Below, one piece after another: positions 1 to 7,927 of a stretch of 64,000 nucleotides of DNA. The notes under the pieces were generated by a model. That model worked only from the letters and a program-made list of their open reading frames with translations, did not search any database and was not told where the DNA came from. The stretch spans positions 8,618,001-8,682,000 of the forward strand of contig NZ_JACHNE010000001.1 in the NCBI RefSeq assembly GCF_014205255.1. The letters are read 5' to 3'. Source of the DNA: Streptomyces caelestis. Its GTDB lineage: Bacteria > Actinomycetota > Actinomycetes > Streptomycetales > Streptomycetaceae. Positions within the stretch are counted from its first letter, which is position 1. Each line of letters starts with the position of its first letter. The position numbers and the translations under genes are program-made.

Positions 1-471
1 GACGCCGCCCTCATCACGCTCGGGGTCGGCGGCGTCGGCGCGGTGGTGGTGGCGTGGCCGGGGGCGCTGACGGTGATCGGCTGGATCGGCGGCGCGTTCC
101 TGCTGTGCTACGGCGCCCTGGCCGCCCGGCGGGTGTTCCGGCCGGACGGCGGCGCGCTGCGGACGGACGGGGAGGCGGCCGGATCACGCCGCCGGGCCGT
201 GCTCACCTGTCTGGCGATGACCTGGCTCAACCCGCACGTCTACCTCGACACCGTCTTCCTGCTCGGCTCCGTCGCCGCCGACCACGGCCCGCTGCGCTGG
301 ACGTTCGGCCTCGGCGCGGTGCTGGCCAGCCTGTGCTGGTTCGCCGCCCTCGGCTTCGGCGCCCGGATGCTCGGCCGTTTCCTCGCCAAGCCGTCCGCCT
401 GGCGGGTCCTGGACGGCCTGGTGGCCGCCACCATGATCGTGCTCGGTGCCGTGCTCATCGCCGGAAGCTGA
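1..471 (+). CDS. LysE/ArgO-type amino-acid exporter (5' end outside window)
   Basis: The reading frame is open from base 1, so the start lies upstream of the window; 156 codons are visible. They encode hydrophobic segments separated by a short basic stretch. A WLNPHVYLDT motif sits near residues 75-84 of the visible part, the helix-breaking NP motif expected in the LysE/ArgO superfamily. Family members export basic amino acids such as lysine or arginine across the cytoplasmic membrane. The fragment matches the C-terminal three quarters of a roughly 200-residue exporter. Substrate is inferred from family only; the NPHVYLDT form is closer to ArgO than to RhtB. Confidence 0.85.
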   Translation, partial: DAALITLGVGGVGAVVVAWPGALTVIGWIGGAFLLCYGALAARRVFRPDGGALRTDGEAAGSRRRAVLTCLAMTWLNPHVYLDTVFLLGSVAADHGPLRWTFGLGAVLASLCWFAALGFGARMLGRFLAKPSAWRVLDGLVAATMIVLGAVLIAGS

Positions 472-554
472 GACCTCGGCTCCTGGGCGCCCGGCGGCTG
501 GTGCGATAGTGATCCCCGGCCGGGTAGGTGTAGCAAGCATCCAGGAAGCGGCGA

Positions 555-1847
555 GTGGACACGAGCGAGAGCACGACGGGCGGGCAGGATCCGCCGCCGA
601 AGGGCGCCCGGCGGCGCGGCCGGCGGCGCTGGGCCATGGACACCCGCCCCCTGCGCCGCCCGGCCTACCGGCGGCTGTGGGGCTCGACCATCGTCACGGC
701 CGTCGGCAGCCAGCTCACCGCCGTCGCCGTGCCCAAGCAGATCTACGACATCACCGGCTCCTCGGCGTGGGTCGGCGGCGCGAGCCTGGCCGGCCTGGTG
801 CCGCTGATCGTGTTCGCCCTGTGGGGCGGGGCGATCGCCGACAGCATGGACCGGCGCAAGCTGCTGCTGATCACCAACAGCGGCATCGCCGTCACCTCGT
901 TGCTGTTCTGGCTCCAGGCCTTCACCGGCCTGGAGTCGGTGGCCGCGCTCATGGTGCTGCTCGCTGTGCAGCAGGCCCTCTGGGGCCTGAACGCGCCGGC
1001 CCGCAGCGCCTCCATCGCCCGCCTCGTCCCCGCGGACGAACTGCCCGCCGCGGGTGCCCTCGGCTCGACCGTGATGCAGACCGGCCAGGTGGCGGGCCCG
1101 CTGCTCGCCGGTGCTCTCATCCCCGTCGTCGGACTGCCCGAGCTGTACCTCGTCGACGCGCTGGCCCTGTGCGTAACGGTGTGGGCGGTGTACCGGCTGC
1201 CGGCGCTGCCGCCCCTGGCCGGCACGGCGGCCCGCCGCGCGGGCGTGACGGAGATCGTCGCCGGCTTCCGCTACATCTCCGGGCACACCGTGCTGCTGCT
1301 GTCGTTCCTCGCCGACATCATCGCCATGGTCCTCGGCATGCCCCGGGCCCTGTTCCCGCAGCTCGCCGCACAGACCTACGCGCCGTACGGCGAGGGCCTG
1401 GCTCTGGGTCTGCTGTTCGCGGCGATCCCCATCGGTGCCGTGCTCGGCGGACTGTTCTCCGGCACCTTCTCCCGGGCCCGCCGGCACGGCTGGATGGTCA
1501 TCGGGTCGGTGGTCGTCTGGGGCGTGGCGATCACGGGCTTCGGGCTGAGCGGCAACCTGTGGGTGGGGGTGGCGTTCCTGGCCGTGGCCGGGGTGGCCGA
1601 CATGGTGTCGATGGTCTTCCGCGGGGCGATCCTGCTGTCCGCCGCGACCGACGAGATGCGCGGCCGCATGCAGGGCGTCTTCACCGTCGTCGTGGCGGGC
1701 GGCCCGCGCCTCGCCGACGTGCTGCACGGCACCGCGGGCTCCGCCTTCGGCCCCCGTACCGCCGTCGCGGGCGGCGGGCTGCTGGTCGTCGCCGTGATGC
1801 TGACGCTGGCCGCCACCGTACCGGCGCTGCGGCGCTACCGCGTCTGA
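555..1847 (+). CDS. MFS transporter, EntS/MFS_3-like efflux protein
   Basis: A 430-residue membrane protein with about twelve hydrophobic segments. The loop after the second helix has the MFS signature form GGAIADSMDRRKLL (around residues 92-105). The N-terminal 30 residues are polar and basic, and RPLRRPAYRRLWGS is typical of MFS_3 (enterobactin exporter-like) proteins just before helix 1. GTG 555 has an AGGAAG ribosome-binding site at 542-547; ATG 636 is an alternative start that would drop the polar tail. Members are proton-driven exporters of small molecules; the substrate cannot be told here. It converges with the cNMP-binding gene, the stop codons being only a few bases apart. Confidence 0.85.
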   Translation: MDTSESTTGGQDPPPKGARRRGRRRWAMDTRPLRRPAYRRLWGSTIVTAVGSQLTAVAVPKQIYDITGSSAWVGGASLAGLVPLIVFALWGGAIADSMDRRKLLLITNSGIAVTSLLFWLQAFTGLESVAALMVLLAVQQALWGLNAPARSASIARLVPADELPAAGALGSTVMQTGQVAGPLLAGALIPVVGLPELYLVDALALCVTVWAVYRLPALPPLAGTAARRAGVTEIVAGFRYISGHTVLLLSFLADIIAMVLGMPRALFPQLAAQTYAPYGEGLALGLLFAAIPIGAVLGGLFSGTFSRARRHGWMVIGSVVVWGVAITGFGLSGNLWVGVAFLAVAGVADMVSMVFRGAILLSAATDEMRGRMQGVFTVVVAGGPRLADVLHGTAGSAFGPRTAVAGGGLLVVAVMLTLAATVPALRRYRV

Positions 1848-1851
1848 CGTC

Positions 1852-2307
1852 TCACAGGGCGCCTCGCCGGTGCAGGGTGTACTGCTCCATCAGCTTGCCC
1901 CGGGTCATCTCCAGCCGGTGCGCGAGCACCTCGGCGACGTTCCGCACCAGCATCATCCCGAGCTCCGGGTCCTCCTCGCACAGAGCCAGCACGGCCCTCG
2001 CGTCGAACTCGTAGGCCCGAACGGGGCTGAAGGCCACCGCGCCGAAGTCCCAGGTGTACGGCGGGAACAGCCAGGACCAGCCGAGCAGGTCGCCGGCGCC
2101 GAGGCTGGCCACGGTCACCCGCTGGAGCGAGTTCACCTGCTGGTCCAGGGAGACCGCGCCGGAGCGGATGACCCAGAAGCGGTCGGCCGCGCCGCCCGCC
2201 TCGAAGATCCGGGTGTCCTCGGAGAAGGACACCTCCCGGGCGAGCGTCATCAGACGCTGCCGTTGAGGCGGAGGCAGGGCGGTCAGGAGTTTGATCGCTT
2301 TGGTCAT
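1852..2307 (-). CDS. Single-domain cyclic-nucleotide-binding (Crp-like) protein without DNA-binding domain
   Basis: A 151-residue protein made almost wholly of one CNB beta-roll (about residues 12-125), with the profile FEAGGAADRFWVIRSGAVSL and a GDLLGWSWLFPPY stretch where the phosphate-binding cassette sits. No helix-turn-helix follows, so it cannot be a Crp/Fnr transcription factor by itself. Known single-domain CNB proteins act as nucleotide sensors or partners of other proteins; which ligand it binds, if any, is unclear because the canonical cassette Arg is not evident. Its 5' region (2308-2560) contains a hairpin with a U-tract and a SigB-like promoter, so expression may depend on read-through. 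Confidence 0.8.
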   Translation of the reverse strand: MTKAIKLLTALPPPQRQRLMTLAREVSFSEDTRIFEAGGAADRFWVIRSGAVSLDQQVNSLQRVTVASLGAGDLLGWSWLFPPYTWDFGAVAFSPVRAYEFDARAVLALCEEDPELGMMLVRNVAEVLAHRLEMTRGKLMEQYTLHRRGAL

Positions 2308-2415
2308 GCGGAGCTCCTCGCCGGGGCGGTCGTCTTCCGGTTGTTTTCCCTACGCCCATTTCAGCCGCTGGCGGGGCCCCGGGCACCTCGGCGTGCAGAA
2401 CTTTCCCGGGGCATG

Positions 2416-2452
2416 AAAAAGCCCTGGCTGGACGGGGGAGACCAGCCAGGGC
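2416..2452 (-). terminator. Intrinsic terminator with U-tract
   Basis: An 11-bp perfect stem (2442-2452 with 2421-2431) and a 10-nt loop whose minus-strand reading carries five C residues. On the minus strand it is followed directly by five T residues (2420-2416). This is a textbook rho-independent terminator for minus-strand transcription, and U-tracts are unusual in Streptomyces. It can end transcripts of the decarboxylase gene or of the putative short transcript starting near 2527. Confidence 0.75.
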
Positions 2453-2460
2453 CGTAAGCG

Positions 2461-2496
2461 GTGGTGCGGAGGACAGTGAGTCGACTCCGTCACCAC
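2461..2496. other. Second hairpin in the 2.3-2.57 kb intergenic region
   Basis: GTGGTG pairs with CACCAC, and CGGAG with CTCCG after a single bulged base, closing a 13-nt loop. It lies between a candidate minus-strand promoter (2534-2559) and the U-tract terminator (2416-2452). The pair of hairpins could form a small structured RNA or a transcription attenuator ahead of the cNMP-binding gene. This is inference from base pairing only. Confidence 0.45.
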
Positions 2497-2533
2497 GTAT
2501 GAATGAACCGTAAACCATCCAGGGGGCGTGCGC

Positions 2534-2559
2534 GTACCCAGTACCGGGTTGCGTGACCC
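2534..2559 (-). promoter_or_regulatory. Candidate SigB-type promoter
   Basis: On the minus strand GGGT (2559-2556), 16 nt, then GGGTAC (2539-2534). This fits the S. coelicolor SigB consensus GNNT-N14-16-GGGTAC/T. The expected transcript start is near 2527. Downstream lie two hairpins, a terminator and then the cNMP-binding gene. The motif is short, so chance occurrence is possible. Confidence 0.4.
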
Positions 2560-2567
2560 GTTTCACT

Positions 2568-4046
2568 TCACTCCGCGTCCTCGGCGAGGACCCGGACCGT
2601 CCCCAGCTCCGGATCCGTGGGGTCGGGCAGGTGCATGCCCGCGGCCAGTCCGGTCCGCAGGTAGGCCAGCACCGGCTCGGTGAGGCGCTCGCCCGGCAGG
2701 ACCGCCGGGATGCCGGGGGGATACGGCGTGATCATCTCCGCCGCGACCCGCCCGGCCGCCCGCGCCACCGGCACGTCCTCGGCCGGGCCGAAGAACGCGT
2801 CCCGGGGCAGCACCGCCTGTTCCATCCGCAGCTCCGCGGGTGACGGCATCTCCACCCGCGGCGCCCGGGGCAGGCCCCGCGCGGCCCGCGCGAGGTCCCG
2901 CAGCGCCTCCAGCAACTGCCCGGTCGTCTCCCGGTCGTCGCCGTGGGTGATCTGCGCGCCGATCCGGCGGTGGTCCACCAGATGCGCGTCGATCTGCCGG
3001 TGCTCGCGCAGCCAGTCCGCCGCCTGGAAGCCCGTGATCCCGAGCCCGTCGAGGTCGATGACGCCGGGCAGCGGGTCGAGATCGTCGGACAGGCCCGGGC
3101 CGCAGAAATCGTCCCGGCCGTTGACGTGCAGCCCGTCGATCTCCTCGATGGCGGACCGGACCTCGGCCGCGAGCTCCAGCGCGCCGCCCATCAGCTTCTC
3201 GCCGTGCAGCGCCATCTGCCGCCGCCAGCCGTCCAGACCCGCGAAGATCAGCACCGACGGGCTCGTCGTGCCCAGCAGGTCCGCGCGCATCCCCAGCAGC
3301 GCCGGCGGGACCCGATCGCCCTGGAGATGAAAGACCGAGCCCTGCTCCAGCCCGCTGCCCATCTTGTGGATGCTGGTCACGCAGATGTCCGCGCCCGCGT
3401 CCATCGCCCAGGACGGCAGATCGGGATGGAACGGCAGATGCGCACCCCAGGCCTCGTCCACGATCAGCGGCCGCGAACGCCGGTGGCACACCTCGGCGAC
3501 CGCCCGCAGACCCGCGCAGCCGCCGTACGGCGTGGGGCTCGTGACCAGCGCGCCGCGCGCGTCCGGGTGGGCGTCGAAGGCCCGGTCGAAGTCCTCGGCG
3601 GACGGGGGGTGGGCCAGGTGGCGCTCGGCGTCCCAACGCGGTTCGACCCAGACCGGCTCGATACCGGAGATGATCAGCCCCGCCACCACCGACTTGTGGG
3701 CGTCACGCCCGATCAGCAGCTTCTCGTGCGGCCCGGCGACCGACAGCATCGCGGCCTTCACCGACAGGGAACTCCCACACGTACTGAAGAACGTGTGCTC
3801 GGCGTGCACCGCGTCGGCCATCAGCTCCTGGGCGCGCTGCAGCACGCGCCCCCGGGTGAGCCGGTCGTCCAGACCGCCCGAGGCCAGCACGTCGCCGTGG
3901 AAGACCGCGTCACCGAGGACCTCCCGGACCGCCGGGTCGGCGCCCCGGGCCTGCTTGTGCCCGGGCGGCGTGAACGACAGATGTCCCTTGCGGCGGTACG
4001 CGTCCAGGGCTTCCAGGACCGGTGCTCGGGTGTGGTCGGCTGTCAT
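2568..4046 (-). CDS. PLP-dependent Orn/Lys/Arg decarboxylase family protein
   Basis: A 492-residue fold-type I PLP enzyme of the Orn/Lys/Arg decarboxylase family. The N-terminal half carries the phosphate-binding stretch STCGSSLSVKAAML, the cofactor aspartate in IVDEAWGAHLPFH, and the Schiff-base lysine in VTSIHKMGSGLEQGS (SxHK motif). The C-terminal domain has the conserved PYPPGIP stretch. The family decarboxylates basic amino acids to polyamines or diamines in the cytosol; the exact substrate is not predictable here. ATG 4046 was chosen; a GTG at 4076 in the same frame would add 10 residues. The 73-residue gene just upstream on the same strand may be co-transcribed. Confidence 0.88.
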   Translation of the reverse strand: MTADHTRAPVLEALDAYRRKGHLSFTPPGHKQARGADPAVREVLGDAVFHGDVLASGGLDDRLTRGRVLQRAQELMADAVHAEHTFFSTCGSSLSVKAAMLSVAGPHEKLLIGRDAHKSVVAGLIISGIEPVWVEPRWDAERHLAHPPSAEDFDRAFDAHPDARGALVTSPTPYGGCAGLRAVAEVCHRRSRPLIVDEAWGAHLPFHPDLPSWAMDAGADICVTSIHKMGSGLEQGSVFHLQGDRVPPALLGMRADLLGTTSPSVLIFAGLDGWRRQMALHGEKLMGGALELAAEVRSAIEEIDGLHVNGRDDFCGPGLSDDLDPLPGVIDLDGLGITGFQAADWLREHRQIDAHLVDHRRIGAQITHGDDRETTGQLLEALRDLARAARGLPRAPRVEMPSPAELRMEQAVLPRDAFFGPAEDVPVARAAGRVAAEMITPYPPGIPAVLPGERLTEPVLAYLRTGLAAGMHLPDPTDPELGTVRVLAEDAE

Positions 4047-4111
4047 GCGCACCGGGTTCCCGGCACGTGCCCTCACATTCCGGGCCCGTCATCGGGCACC
4101 GGCCCTCCTGG

Positions 4112-4333
4112 TCAGCCCTCCGCGGCGTGTTTCCCCGGAGTCACGATCTCGTCCAGCACCTTCAGCACCGCCTCGTAGGACATCCGCCGCACGGTCGCGT
4201 CCCGGGCCCCTTGCGGGTCGGTCGCGTCCAGTTCCTCGCTCCTGCTCCGCCATGTCTGCTCCTCGCGCACCGCGCAGTCCCTCGCGCGCTGGATGCGCCG
4301 CAGCAGTTCGTCCGAATCCACCACATCGGTCAT
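4112..4333 (-). CDS. Small conserved-looking hypothetical protein (73 aa)
   Basis: A 73-residue, charged, largely helical protein beginning MTDVVDSDELLRRIQRAR and ending DEIVTPGKHAAEG. No membrane segment, signal peptide or known motif is visible. It precedes the decarboxylase on the same strand and diverges from the RsbW-like gene at 4576. The longer open frame upstream has no plausible start signal and poor codon character, so ATG 4333 is preferred. Its function is unknown; Streptomyces stress loci often contain such small helical proteins, but no family could be assigned by eye. Confidence 0.6.
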   Translation of the reverse strand: MTDVVDSDELLRRIQRARDCAVREEQTWRSRSEELDATDPQGARDATVRRMSYEAVLKVLDEIVTPGKHAAEG

Positions 4334-4575
4334 GAGCACCGCGTACCCCGAAGTCGCTTGGTGATGGCATCGATTCACGGCCGTCCCGGGGCTCCCAGGG
4401 GGCATTTCGGGTTCTTTTTCGGGCAGCGGGGCGAACCGAGGTTTGCAGGTGCGGGGAGAGGTCAGCCGAATGAGGAGGAACAGCGGGTTCGTGAGCCCGA
4501 GGCGTGCCCGGGCGGGTGGCCACGGTACGCGGTCCGGACCCGGCTCATGTCCTGATCGAAGCAGGGAGCTTAAGG

Positions 4576-5010
4576 ATGTGCGACGAGCACATGATCGAAT
4601 CGATATTCGAGCCGCCCGGCGCGCACCGGACCCGGCCGTGCAAACCCGCCGAGGCACGCCGGGCCGTGGAGCGCGCGGTGGCCGAGCGCTGCCGCACCAC
4701 CCACACCGCGTGTGACGCGAACGCCCTGTCCGACGCGCTGCTGGTCGCCTCGGAGCTGACGACCAACGCGATCCTGCACGGCGGCGGAGTCACCGACTTC
4801 CGGGTCGACGTCGACGGCCCCGGCGTACGCGTCTCGGTGAGCGACCGCAGCGACGAACTGCCGGTGACCGCGCCACCCACCGATCCGCACGGACGGCTGC
4901 GGCACGGCGGCCACGGCTGGCCCATCGTCTGCCGGCTCTCCCGCGACGTCCGCGTGTCGGACCTGCCCGCCGGCGGCAAGTGCATCACCGCCGTCGTGCC
5001 CCTTTCCTGA
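4576..5010 (+). CDS. RsbW-like anti-sigma ATPase (HATPase_c)
   Basis: A 144-residue GHKL-fold protein. The N-box is intact (ALLVASELTTNAILHGGG), a D-box Asp follows in VSVSDRSDE, and a glycine-rich G-box-like GGHGWPIVCRLS lies near residues 113-124. In this family such proteins bind a sigma factor or phosphorylate a STAS antagonist on Ser/Thr. It sits about 200 bp upstream of a SigB-type sigma gene in the same direction, the classical rsbW-sigB neighbourhood, so that sigma factor is a likely partner. ATG 4576 has AAGG just upstream. The D-box lacks the usual DxG glycine, so kinase activity is uncertain. Confidence 0.82.
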   Translation: MCDEHMIESIFEPPGAHRTRPCKPAEARRAVERAVAERCRTTHTACDANALSDALLVASELTTNAILHGGGVTDFRVDVDGPGVRVSVSDRSDELPVTAPPTDPHGRLRHGGHGWPIVCRLSRDVRVSDLPAGGKCITAVVPLS

Positions 5011-5053
5011 GCGGCAGAGGAGCGATTGCCTCCAGATTGCACAGCAAAGTGGA

Positions 5054-5078
5054 GTTTGCTCCACCGGGGGCAGGGCAG
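5054..5078 (+). promoter_or_regulatory. Weak candidate SigB-type promoter upstream of the sigma gene
   Basis: GTTT, 15 nt, GGGCAG. It resembles GNNT-N14-16-GGGTAT with a T to C change in the -10 element. The position, about 140 bp upstream of the sigma start codon and 44 bp after the RsbW-like gene, would allow autoregulation. The imperfect -10 makes this weak. Confidence 0.25.
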
Positions 5079-5217
5079 ACGCACATTCGTGCTTCGGACC
5101 GGAGGCGCGCCAGCGGGAGCGGTATGTATGACTGCCCCGGAGGCCCTCCAGGCGATCCGGGCAGCGACGCTCCCGCGGCAAGTCCCTGAAACCATCGTTG
5201 TTCAGGAGCGAATCCGC

Positions 5218-6081
5218 ATGCTCATCGATACGCCCACCAACCGTCCCGGCACGCCCGAAACGACGACCACCACCACCCGGCGGCGGCACGACGACGCTCC
5301 GGACACCGCGGCCCTCTTCGCCCGGCTGGCAGAGCTGGAGGAAGGGCCCGAGCGGGAAGCCGTCCGCGACGAGCTCGTCACGCTGTGGCTGCCCATGGCC
5401 CACCGCATCGCCGGCCGCTTCCGCGACCGCGGAGAGTCCATCGAGGACCTCCGCCAGGTGGCCGCCCTGGGGCTCGTCAAGGCCATCGACCGGTTCGACC
5501 CGAGCCGGGGAGCCTTCGAGAGCTACGCCGTCCCCACCATCACCGGCGAGGTCAAGCGGCACTTCCGGGACCGCATGTGGGCCCTGCGGGTCCCCCGCCG
5601 TGTGCAGGAACTGCGCAACAAGGTGCGGGTGGCACGCCGTGAACTCACCCAGAACCCGGGCAGCCCCGAACCCTCCGTGGCGGCCATCGCCACCCACACC
5701 GGCCTGAGCGAGGAAGAGGTCAGTGCCGGTCTCGAGGCGCTGGACAGCTTCAGCACCCTGTCGCTGGACGCCGAGCTCTCGGCGGACGACGACGGCTACA
5801 GCCTCGCGGACACCCTCGGAGCGGCCGACTCCTCCTACGACATCGTGGTCGACCGTGAATCCGCCAAGGAAGGCCTGCGCCGCCTGCCGGAACGCGAACG
5901 GGCCATCCTCTACATGCGCTTCTTCGAGGACATGACACAAAGCCGCATCGCCGACCACCTGGGCATCTCCCAGATGCACGTCTCCCGCCTCATCAGCCGC
6001 AGCTGCGCCCGTGTGCGCGACGAGGTGCTGGGGCAGCGGACGGGCACCCGCGGCAACGGCGGCACTTCCACGACGGCCTGA
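5218..6081 (+). CDS. SigB/SigF/SigG-family RNA polymerase sigma factor
   Basis: A 287-residue group 3 sigma factor. Region 2 includes LRQVAALGLVKAIDRFDP followed by SYAVPTITGEVKRHFRD; region 3 covers about residues 125-190; region 4 contains LPERERAILYMRFFEDMTQSRIADHLGISQMHVSRL, the -35 recognition helix-turn-helix. It directs RNA polymerase to stress or developmental promoters. ATG 5218 has a strong CAGGAG site at 5203-5208. The frame is open upstream (ATG 5128), but that extension lacks family features. A close paralogue lies at 34471-35262, and an RsbW-like ATPase precedes it. Which S. coelicolor SigB paralogue it matches cannot be decided by eye. Confidence 0.93.
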   Translation: MLIDTPTNRPGTPETTTTTTRRRHDDAPDTAALFARLAELEEGPEREAVRDELVTLWLPMAHRIAGRFRDRGESIEDLRQVAALGLVKAIDRFDPSRGAFESYAVPTITGEVKRHFRDRMWALRVPRRVQELRNKVRVARRELTQNPGSPEPSVAAIATHTGLSEEEVSAGLEALDSFSTLSLDAELSADDDGYSLADTLGAADSSYDIVVDRESAKEGLRRLPERERAILYMRFFEDMTQSRIADHLGISQMHVSRLISRSCARVRDEVLGQRTGTRGNGGTSTTA

Positions 6082-6109
6082 CCCCCCACCCCCGAAAAGC
6101 GAGGAAAAC

Positions 6110-6376
6110 ATGCTGAGGCCCCATCCCGCTGTGCTGCGCCGCCTCGTCAACGAGTACGAGGCACTGTCGGCCGCCGTGGCAGCGAGCGAACCGGCCGACC
6201 TGAACTCACGGACACGTGACCTGGCGTACACGTTGTGCGTGTCCACCGGCACCCGGGACGTCGAGCGCGCCCTGGAGGTCGCTCACCAGTGGCTCGCGAC
6301 CGCACCCGCACCGGTCCGCGAGACCGCCCCGCCCACGGTCACCGGGCAGCGCATGCCGACCCCGGCGCCCGCGTGA
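6110..6376 (+). CDS. DUF5133 domain protein
   Basis: An 88-residue protein beginning MLRPHPAVLRRLVNEYEAL and containing LAYTLCVSTGTRDVERALEVA, the pattern I associate with DUF5133, a small family nearly confined to Streptomyces. Function is unknown. It starts 28 bp after the sigma factor stop with a GAGGAAAA ribosome-binding site, so it is probably in the same transcript. A paralogue with YTLCVLMGKR at the matching place lies at 29618-29938 beside glgE. The C-terminal 20 residues are Pro/Ala-rich and probably disordered. Confidence 0.8.
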   Translation: MLRPHPAVLRRLVNEYEALSAAVAASEPADLNSRTRDLAYTLCVSTGTRDVERALEVAHQWLATAPAPVRETAPPTVTGQRMPTPAPA

Positions 6377-6417
6377 TCGGAGCGCGCGCATGACCTGAGG
6401 GGAAAGGCGTGGCAACC

Positions 6418-6461
6418 GCAGGGGCCCGGCCGACGGCGACAGCCGTCGGCCGGGCCCCTGC
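6418..6461. terminator. Perfect 20-bp GC-rich hairpin
   Basis: Bases 6418-6437 are the exact reverse complement of 6442-6461, with a 4-nt loop (GACA). It follows the sigma factor-DUF5133 pair and precedes the DUF1206 gene. There is no T-run, as is usual for Streptomyces hairpin terminators. Confidence 0.8.
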
Positions 6462-6595
6462 ATGTCACGACACAGGACTGTTTCGGTCCTGAAACCCGCG
6501 CAGCAGGGCCCGCCGTGACCGGAATCCCCTGGTCCGGCGGTCGAACCGGGTGTGTGGTGCCCGAGCTGGGGCATCCGGAGTGCCGGGAGGTCGAC

Positions 6596-7435
6596 ATGAA
6601 CACGAGTGCGATGGCACAAGGCGGTCGGATCCGGGCCAGGCGCGCGGCGCGGGGTTCGGTGACCGAGGGGGCGGCACGGGCGGGACTGGCCGCCCGGGGT
6701 GTGATCTATCTGCTCGTCGGGGCCCTGGCGCTTCAGATCGCCTTCGGCGACAAGGGCGAGCAGGCCGACCGCGGGGGAGCCCTGGCCGAACTGTCGCAGA
6801 AGCCGTTCGGCGCGGTGCTGCTGTGGGCGCTGGGCATCGGTCTCGTCGGCATGGCCCTGTGGCGGCTGTCCGAGATGCTGTTCGGCTCCGTCGGACAGGA
6901 CGGCCGCAGCGCACGCAAGCGGCTGCTGGCGACGGCCCGCTTCGTGTTCTACGCCTTCGTCGCCTACTCCGTGCTGTCCTTCGCGGCGAACCGCGGCGGG
7001 AGTGGCTCCGGATCCAGCGACCGGCAGTCCCAGGACGCCACCGCCAGGGCTCTGGAGATGCCCGCCGGCCAGTGGCTGGTCGGCGCGGCCGGTCTCGCGA
7101 TCGTCGCGGCCGGCGGGTGGATCGGCGTACGGGCGGTGCTCCGCAAGTACCACGACAAGCTCCGGCTCGGGCAGATGAGCCCCCGGACACGGCGGCTGGT
7201 GGACGTCACCGGCGTGGCCGGCGGCGTCGCCCGAGGGCTGGTGTTCGCCATGGCCGGCGTGTTCGCCGTCCGTGCCGCGGTCGACTACGAGCCCGACCGG
7301 GCCAAGGGCCTGGACGACACCCTGCGCAGCTTCGCCGACACCCCCCTCGGCCCCTGGCTGCTGGTCTTCGTCGCGGCCGGGCTGGTGCTGTTCGGGGTGT
7401 TCTCCTTCGCCATGGCCCGCTGGCGCCGCGTCTGA
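6596..7435 (+). CDS. DUF1206 integral membrane protein
   Basis: A 279-residue protein with six hydrophobic segments in three pairs. Each pair begins with a similar stretch: ARAGLAARGVIYLLVGALAL, ATARFVFYAFVAYSVLSF and TGVAGGVARGLVFAMAGVFA. This internal triplication is typical of DUF1206. The N-terminal 30 residues are basic and cytosolic. The role is unknown. ATG 6596 has GGGAGG at 6585-6590. A Gly/Ser-rich loop lies at about residues 137-145. It is followed 28 bp later by an unrelated small gene and is separated from the sigma operon by a strong hairpin. Confidence 0.85.
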   Translation: MNTSAMAQGGRIRARRAARGSVTEGAARAGLAARGVIYLLVGALALQIAFGDKGEQADRGGALAELSQKPFGAVLLWALGIGLVGMALWRLSEMLFGSVGQDGRSARKRLLATARFVFYAFVAYSVLSFAANRGGSGSGSSDRQSQDATARALEMPAGQWLVGAAGLAIVAAGGWIGVRAVLRKYHDKLRLGQMSPRTRRLVDVTGVAGGVARGLVFAMAGVFAVRAAVDYEPDRAKGLDDTLRSFADTPLGPWLLVFVAAGLVLFGVFSFAMARWRRV

Positions 7436-7463
7436 GCCGCGTCATGCGGGGAACACGAAGCGA

Positions 7464-7898
7464 ATGAGCGATTCCGAGATTCCGCATGGCGACGGCCGGC
7501 CCGTGGACATGTACCTGGACCTCCTGCGCATCCGGATGGACACGGAGGACTACCGCCTCCTGATGCGCGTGGTGGAACCGGTCCTCGAGGCGATCGACGA
7601 GGAGCGCCTGTCCAGCCTCGACTTCGCACTCGACTCAGGGGCCAACGACGAACTGCCCCAGGAGGTCCGTGACGAGGTGGCCCTCGTCATCGCCACCGCC
7701 GTCACCGGCCGCCTGGACAACGAAGTGATAGAGCTCGACGTCGACGAGACCGGCCCGGTCAGGATCGTCACGGACGCGTCCACCGCGTCCGACCCGGTCC
7801 GCCTCGGCGAGATCGCCGACTACATCAAGGAACGGCACCGGCAGACCGAGGAACTGCGGGGCATCGCCGAGGTGAGCGGACTGCCCACCGACTTCTGA
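7464..7898 (+). CDS. Hypothetical acidic protein (144 aa)
   Basis: A 144-residue, strongly acidic soluble protein beginning MSDSEIPHGDGRPVDMYLDLLRIRMDTEDYRLL. No transmembrane segment or recognisable catalytic motif is present. It follows the DUF1206 gene by 28 bp in the same direction and converges on the FUSC gene with a hairpin between them. The acidic pattern and position in a stress block suggest a regulatory or structural role, but this is only context. No family assigned. Confidence 0.65.
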   Translation: MSDSEIPHGDGRPVDMYLDLLRIRMDTEDYRLLMRVVEPVLEAIDEERLSSLDFALDSGANDELPQEVRDEVALVIATAVTGRLDNEVIELDVDETGPVRIVTDASTASDPVRLGEIADYIKERHRQTEELRGIAEVSGLPTDF

Positions 7899-7901
7899 GC
7901 G

Positions 7902-7927
7902 GCCCCGGGTCCCCTCAGGCCCGGGGC
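7902..7927. terminator. Hairpin between convergent genes
   Basis: An 8-bp stem GCCCCGGG/CCCGGGGC with a 10-nt loop lies between the end of the acidic protein gene and the end of the convergent FUSC gene, overlapping the FUSC stop codon. It could terminate transcription in both directions; there is no T-run. Confidence 0.5.

Noticed and set aside
2416..2496. Identity as the actinobacterial 6C RNA
   Set aside because: Only one loop is C-rich (five C residues) and the other is not; known 6C RNAs have two C6-type loops, and the gene neighbours differ from those I recall.
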